From Candidatus Dormiibacterota bacterium (GTDB lineage Bacteria; Chloroflexota; Dormibacteria; Aeolococcales; Aeolococcaceae), in contig JAFARE010000016.1 in NCBI GenBank assembly GCA_019245575.1, forward strand, positions 1 to 64,000: 64,000 nucleotides of DNA, given 5' to 3'. Of the stretch, positions 60,037-64,000 are shown in pieces. The notes beneath the pieces are model-generated. The model did no database searches. It was not told the origin of the DNA and worked only from the letters and a program-made list of their open reading frames with translations. The position numbers were made by a program, and so were the translations under genes. Position 1 is the first letter of the stretch. Every line of letters begins with the position of its first letter.

Positions 60037-60906
60037 TCAGCCCACGGAGGCCGTGCTGACTGCGCCCTCCTGCAGGCCCCACTTCGCCAGGATCTGCGCG
60101 TACTGGCCGCCGCTGATGAGGTCGTTCACCGCCCGCACCAGCACCGGGGCCAGCGCGCTCCCCTTGGGAAGAGCGATGCCATACACACCTGCGAACGACG
60201 TGGTGCTGAGGACGAGCTGGCCACCCCATTGCTGCACCTGGTACACGGCCACGGGGTACGGCGCGATGCACGCGTCCTCGTGTCCGGACGTGAGGGCGAC
60301 CGTCGCCGTGTACTCGTCGGGATAGGGATCGATCGACACCCCGGGGTGGCCGCCGGCGCGGCATTCGCCGTCCTGGATGCGCGCCTGCTGCAGCTCGTCC
60401 GTCTGCGACTCGACAGCGACGCGGCGGCCGCACAGGTCCGACATCGATTGGATGTGCGGCCCGTTGCTCGCGTTCACGAACACCGAGAGGCCGGCGCGAA
60501 AGTACGCCACGAAGTCCGCCGACTGCCGCCGCGCCGCCGTCACCGGCATGCTCGAGATCCCCACGTCGTACCTGTGCGCCGTCACCCCCTGCACGATGCG
60601 GCTGAACAGCGTGTTGACCAGCTTGGTCTGGACCCCGAGCACCTGGCCCAGCGCAGTGGCCAGGTCCGCCTCCATGCCGACGATCGTGCGGCCGTCGGAA
60701 GCGAAGTATTCATCCGGCGCCTCGCTGGCGTCGGTCGCGACGGTCAGCGTCCCGCTCTGCGCAAGCGCGCTCTGCGCCGACCCGGCGGCGGCAGCGTCGG
60801 GCGTCGCGGCCGTGATGCCCGCTCCCGGCGCGGACGAGCTGCCGCACGCGCTGAGTGCCACCAGGGCGACCACCACAGCGATGCACCCGCGAATCCCCCT
60901 GGCCAC
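60037..60906 (-). CDS. Amino-acid ABC transporter substrate-binding lipoprotein (2)
   Basis: This 289-residue second binding protein has a lipobox LSAC (Cys21). The SBP_bac_3 fold shows TDASEAPDEYFASDGRTIV, MEADLATALGQVLG, and RRVAVESQTDE. It is a diverged paralogue of the next gene in the same operon, 95 bases upstream. It could feed the same permease with another ligand. The GTG at 60906 is the start. Confidence 0.92.
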   Translation of the reverse strand: MARGIRGCIAVVVALVALSACGSSSAPGAGITAATPDAAAAGSAQSALAQSGTLTVATDASEAPDEYFASDGRTIVGMEADLATALGQVLGVQTKLVNTLFSRIVQGVTAHRYDVGISSMPVTAARRQSADFVAYFRAGLSVFVNASNGPHIQSMSDLCGRRVAVESQTDELQQARIQDGECRAGGHPGVSIDPYPDEYTATVALTSGHEDACIAPYPVAVYQVQQWGGQLVLSTTSFAGVYGIALPKGSALAPVLVRAVNDLISGGQYAQILAKWGLQEGAVSTASVG

Positions 60907-60944
60907 GCGGCGACAATACCGGCCGCGGCGCCCGCGGCGAGCGC

Positions 60945-62258
60945 TCAGTCCTCCGCGTCGACGAAGTACGTCTCGCAGGCCAGCTCGAGCAGGTCCCGCG
61001 AGAATTCGGGGTTGCGCCCCAGATAGCGAGCCGCATGGATCATGTGCGTGAGCAGGTCGCGCGGGTGCGAGCCGTGCAGCGCCCGCGCCTTCGCGCGGTA
61101 GTGCCGCTCCAGCAGCCAGTCCACGACGGACTCATCGATGCGCATCCCCGCGTCGACGCATTCGCGGCGCCAGATCTCGCGGTACTCGTCGGCGGTGGGA
61201 TCCGGCACGTGCACCTTGAAATGCACGCGGCGCAGGAAGGCCTCGTCCATCAGGTGCTCGGGGCGGAGGTTGGTGGACAGCATCACCAGGCAGGTGAACG
61301 GCACCGGGATGCTCGTGCCGGCCCGCGCGATGTTGAGGTAGTCGACCTTCTTCTCCAGCGGCACGATCAGCCGGTTGAGCAGGTCACGCGGCGACATGTT
61401 CTGCTGCCGTCCGAAGTCGTCGATGAGGAACAGCCCGCCGTTCGCCTTCAGCTGCATCGACGCCTCGTAGAAGCCGAGCACGGGGTCGAAGCCCAGCTCG
61501 AGCATGCGCGGCGTGAGCTCGCCGCCCACCTTGACGGCGGGCCGGCGCGCCAGCTGCCAGCGGCCGTCGTGCGGCGGCAGCTCGCGCTCGATGGGCACGT
61601 GGTGGATCGGGTCGTAGAAGCGGATCACCTCGCCGTGCGCGTACAGCGCGCGCGGGATGAACAGCGGAGGTCCGAGCAGCCACGCAGACCCCTCCGCGAT
61701 GGTCGTCTTGCCGTTGCCCGGCGGCCCGTAGAGGAAGATCGCCTGGCGCGCGCTGAGCGCGGGGCCGAGGTGGTCGAGCACCTGCTCGGACAGGACCAGC
61801 CGGCTGAAGGCGTCGTGGAGCCGCGCGCGGTTCACCTGCATGTCCACCTGCGACTGGCGCTCCGCCAGCGCGGCGTAGTCACCGATCGGCACCGGCGCCG
61901 GGCCCGCGTACTGGTTGATCTCCAGCAGCTCACGGGCGCGCTGCCGGCCCGCGCTGGAGATCATGTGCTGCATGCCCGCGTTCAGCGGGTCGCCGGGATT
62001 GAGCGTCGACGTCTGCACGCCCGTCGAGGAGCAGTAGCCCTCGTCGCCCAGGAACCGCAGCGTGGTCTCGATGAAGGCGAAGGGCAGGCACACATGGCGG
62101 GCGATGTCGCCGCCCAGCATGCTGCCGTTGAAGTACAGGACCTTGAGGACGAGGTCGCAGATGAAGGTGAAGGGAAGCCCCGTCTCCTCGATGGTGCGCG
62201 GCACCGGCGGCAACGCAATGGGCGTGCTCGCGGGCGCAGGCGGAGCGCTCACTGCCAT
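60945..62258 (-). CDS. AAA+ ATPase, function unknown
   Basis: This 437-residue cytoplasmic ATPase has Walker A YGPPGNGKTT (about residue 185) and Walker B LFLIDDFG, with an Arg-containing sensor STNLRPEHLMDEAFLRRV. The N-terminal ~110 residues resemble a winged helix-like region (ARHVCLPFAFIETTLRFLG). The group is annotated as ATPase with chaperone activity and often lies near pilus genes, though none is in view. Upstream is the nested inverted-repeat element. Confidence 0.85.
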   Translation of the reverse strand: MAVSAPPAPASTPIALPPVPRTIEETGLPFTFICDLVLKVLYFNGSMLGGDIARHVCLPFAFIETTLRFLGDEGYCSSTGVQTSTLNPGDPLNAGMQHMISSAGRQRARELLEINQYAGPAPVPIGDYAALAERQSQVDMQVNRARLHDAFSRLVLSEQVLDHLGPALSARQAIFLYGPPGNGKTTIAEGSAWLLGPPLFIPRALYAHGEVIRFYDPIHHVPIERELPPHDGRWQLARRPAVKVGGELTPRMLELGFDPVLGFYEASMQLKANGGLFLIDDFGRQQNMSPRDLLNRLIVPLEKKVDYLNIARAGTSIPVPFTCLVMLSTNLRPEHLMDEAFLRRVHFKVHVPDPTADEYREIWRRECVDAGMRIDESVVDWLLERHYRAKARALHGSHPRDLLTHMIHAARYLGRNPEFSRDLLELACETYFVDAED

Positions 62259-62363
62259 CAGCGGGCGATTGTCACCTGCTGTCCCGACGCCGAACCCGCG
62301 AGTGGCCGGTTTGTCATAAGCCCGTTCCAGCCACTGTCGTCGAGCGGGCACGCCCGCGAGGGG

Positions 62364-62565
62364 CGTTAGCAGCCGCGCCTGAAGCCCGGCACGCCAGAGG
62401 CCGGGAGGGCGTCAACGGAGCGGGACCGTGTCGGAGCCGCGGTGGTCCCCGCGGCGAGACACGAGGGGCGCAGGACGCCAAGGGCGTCCCGACCCCGTGT
62501 CCCGCGCAGCTCGCGCCCTCCCGGCCTGAGAACTGACAGGCCATTCACGGACGCGGCTGCTAACG
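62364..62565. other. Nested inverted-repeat element: candidate structured RNA or MITE
   Basis: This 202 bp stretch lies in the 314 bp gap between two divergent genes. A perfect 14 bp outer stem pairs CGTTAGCAGCCGCG (62364-62377) with 62552-62565. A perfect 14 bp inner stem pairs 62398-62411 with 62514-62527. Within it a 7 bp stem pairs 62420-62426 with 62499-62505. Two hairpins are inside: CCGCGG/CCGCGG (62437-62442 with 62449-62454, supported by GTGTC/GACAC) and GGACGCC-AAG-GGCGTCC at 62473-62489. A further hairpin, GCGGGC-AC-GCCCGC, lies at about 62344-62357. No tmRNA, RNase P or SRP signature was seen. Confidence 0.6.
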
Positions 62566-62572
62566 TTCGAGC

Positions 62573-62725
62573 ATGACCGTGCCGCTCGACGAGGGCGAAT
62601 CTCGGAGGCGGCGCATCGGGCCGTTCTGGATCGAGGAGGGTCTGGGCCTGGTGGCCGTCGGCCTGCTCATCCTGGCGGTCTTCACGGCCGTCTTCATCCT
62701 GGCGGTGGCCTTCCGACCGACGTAA
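62573..62725 (+). CDS. 50-residue single-pass membrane protein
   Basis: This 50-residue protein has a charged N-terminus (PLDEGESRRRRIGPFW) and a single membrane helix (about 26-47, LVAVGLLILAVFTAVFILAV), ending in RPT. No clear Shine-Dalgarno lies before the ATG, and the upstream stem of the inverted-repeat element ends only 7 bases away. It precedes the penicillin-binding protein gene by 71 bases and may be co-expressed. Function unknown. Confidence 0.55.
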   Translation: MTVPLDEGESRRRRIGPFWIEEGLGLVAVGLLILAVFTAVFILAVAFRPT

Positions 62726-62796
62726 CCCCGGCCGCGGGTGGCCGTTCCAATCTGGGACGCCCGCCCCCGGCGTCTTCCCATGGTGGACAGAACTCT

Positions 62797-64000
62797 GTGA
62801 GCTCCGGCCCCGACCCCTTCTCCCGGCGCCGCCGCGCGGGCCTGACGGTGAAGCGACCCCGCCAGGGCGCCGATCGCCCGTCCAATGGCGCAACCACGCC
62901 GGCGACGAACGGCACGCGCGGCACCACCGGCACGATGCTCGGCCCGCGTCCCGGGTCCAACGGTGGCGGCAACGGCCACCGCCCTGGCCTGCCCCCGCGC
63001 AACGGCAGGGGCCCGGGAGGCATCCCACCGCGGCGCCGGCGCGCCGGCCTGTACCGCCACGGGCGGCGCCTGCCCCGTCATCCCAGGGTGCTGCGCGGCG
63101 TGATCATCGCGGCGGTGGTCTTCGTGGCCCTGTGCGCCACGGGCGCCGGCATCGTCTTCGCCGGCTACAACATCTACAAGGCGCAGCTGCCGGACGCGGC
63201 GACCATCGCCGCCGACGAGCCGGCCCTCGACTCCTACGTCTTCGACAACACCGGCCGCTTCATCTACGTCTTCCACGACTCCGGCATCCGCCACGACCAC
63301 GTCGCGCTGGCCAACGTCTCGCGGTGGGTGAAGCTGGCGACGATCGACGTCGAGGACCGCCACTTCTACTCCGAGGGCTCGTGGGATCTGCCCCGCCTCG
63401 CCAGCGTCGCCATAAACGACTTCACGCACCATGCGCAGCAGGGCGCGTCGACCATCACCGAGCAGCTGGCGAAGATCAGCTTCCTCGGCGCCAGCGCGCC
63501 GCGCAGCCTCGACTACAAGATCAAGGAGATCGTGCTCGGCAACGAGATCGGCTCGACGTTCAGCAAGGACCAGGTGCTCGAGATGTACCTGAACCGCATC
63601 TTCTACGGGAACCACGCCGAGGGCATCGGGACCGCCGCAGAGCTGTTCTTCCACACCGATGCGAGCAAGCTCGACCTGGCCCAGTCGTCCATGCTCGCGG
63701 GACTGCCGCAGTCGCCGACGCAGTACAACCCGCTCGACCACGACGCCAGCACCACTGTCAATCCGGCAGCGAAGGACCGGCAGCACGACGTGCTGCGCGC
63801 TATGGTGGCCAACGGCGACATCACCGACGCCCAGGCGCGCGCCGCGTTTGCCGAGCCGCTGACATTCCACACGTGGCAGGAGGCGGAGCCCACCGTGGCG
63901 CCGGACTTCCTCGCCTACCTGCAGGACTGGCTCAGCAGCCACTTCGGAGACGCCTACATCAAGCCGGGCGGCTGGCGCATCTACACGACGCTCGACCCTG
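62797..64000 (+). CDS. Class A penicillin-binding protein (partial, N-terminal 401 residues)
   Basis: This is a bifunctional peptidoglycan synthase whose C-terminus lies off the window. A GTG start gives an Arg/Gly/Pro/Asn-rich cytoplasmic tail of about 95 residues, then one membrane helix (about 98-122, GVIIAAVVFVALCATGAG). The glycosyltransferase 51 domain follows. Its catalytic Glu186 is in VEDRHFYSEGSWD. GASTITEQLAK and KEIVLGNEIGSTFSKDQVLE continue the fold, then GLPQSPTQYNP. The transpeptidase Ser motifs are not reached. Length and order match PBP1-type proteins. Confidence 0.94.
   Translation, partial: MSSGPDPFSRRRRAGLTVKRPRQGADRPSNGATTPATNGTRGTTGTMLGPRPGSNGGGNGHRPGLPPRNGRGPGGIPPRRRRAGLYRHGRRLPRHPRVLRGVIIAAVVFVALCATGAGIVFAGYNIYKAQLPDAATIAADEPALDSYVFDNTGRFIYVFHDSGIRHDHVALANVSRWVKLATIDVEDRHFYSEGSWDLPRLASVAINDFTHHAQQGASTITEQLAKISFLGASAPRSLDYKIKEIVLGNEIGSTFSKDQVLEMYLNRIFYGNHAEGIGTAAELFFHTDASKLDLAQSSMLAGLPQSPTQYNPLDHDASTTVNPAAKDRQHDVLRAMVANGDITDAQARAAFAEPLTFHTWQEAEPTVAPDFLAYLQDWLSSHFGDAYIKPGGWRIYTTLDP

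Noticed and set aside
62364-62565. Assignment as 6S RNA, SRP RNA, tmRNA or RNase P RNA
   Set aside because: The layout of stems recalls 6S RNA, but none of the diagnostic conserved sequences (such as the RNase P GAGGAAAGTCC or the SRP GGAA loop region) is present.

Overview
The window is one 64 kb stretch of very GC-rich (roughly 70%), tightly packed bacterial chromosome. It has few intergenic gaps, many GTG/TTG starts, and many ATGA/GTGA stop-start overlaps. The gene content suggests a Terrabacteria lineage. Indicators are the tRNA-Gln/glmU/prs neighbourhood, a bS22-type mini ribosomal protein, a CcsB-type cytochrome assembly protein, an ECF42-type sigma factor with its DGPF partner, and a SalK/SCO6745-like protein. 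Candidatus Dormibacterota, deep Actinomycetota or Chloroflexota all fit; I cannot decide from sequence alone. No integrase, transposase, phage gene, CRISPR array or rRNA was seen.

Layout. 1-21 kb is a minus-strand housekeeping backbone (glmU-prs-corC/HlyC-like-recO-glyS, then ppdK, dnaG, rpoD), interrupted by accessory genes: an S15-type secreted hydrolase, an EamA exporter, a ThuA-Gfo fusion with a second Gfo/Idh/MocA oxidoreductase, and a secreted phosphoesterase. tRNA-Gln is at 20.3 kb. 21.3-26.6 kb is a divergent ECF42 module: SDR-MFS-DoxX leftward, DGPF protein-sigma-GNAT rightward. Two back-to-back promoters with identical architecture (TGTCGA-N17-CGA) lie between the arms. 26.6-30.2 kb holds an SSS symporter with its DUF3311 partner, a DHA2 drug exporter and a small membrane protein. 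30.2-32.1 kb holds a repeat/Cys-rich protein and a class III adenylate cyclase. 32.1-35.2 kb is a zinc uptake operon znuA-znuC-znuB-zur with a candidate operator. 35.3-37.2 kb encodes two membrane proteins of unknown role.

37.2-43.7 kb is a minus-strand series: ispE, a zinc-ribbon membrane protein, zwf, a ROK sugar kinase, a degenerate REC-histidine kinase and a SalK-like protein. 43.7-48.7 kb carries rpsT (S20) and holA, comEC and comEA (DNA uptake). 48.8-55.3 kb has two tRNA-Ala genes, two membrane glycosyltransferases (GT87- and GT39-like), a HIT hydrolase, bS22, ccsB, a lone receiver protein, a hotdog thioesterase and a DUF5658-like protein. 55.3-61 kb has a secreted BNR-type protein and a polar amino-acid ABC transporter with two binding proteins. 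61-64 kb has an AAA+ ATPase, a nested inverted-repeat element, a 50-residue membrane protein and the start of a class A penicillin-binding protein.

The most notable items are: the bidirectional ECF42 promoter pair; the ~200 bp nested inverted-repeat element at 62364-62565, probably a structured RNA or MITE; a two-copy REP-like element whose hairpin shows compensatory changes; the 12-residue-repeat/CxxC-repeat protein at 30245-30661; and four convergent gene pairs whose stop codons overlap by exactly four bases.
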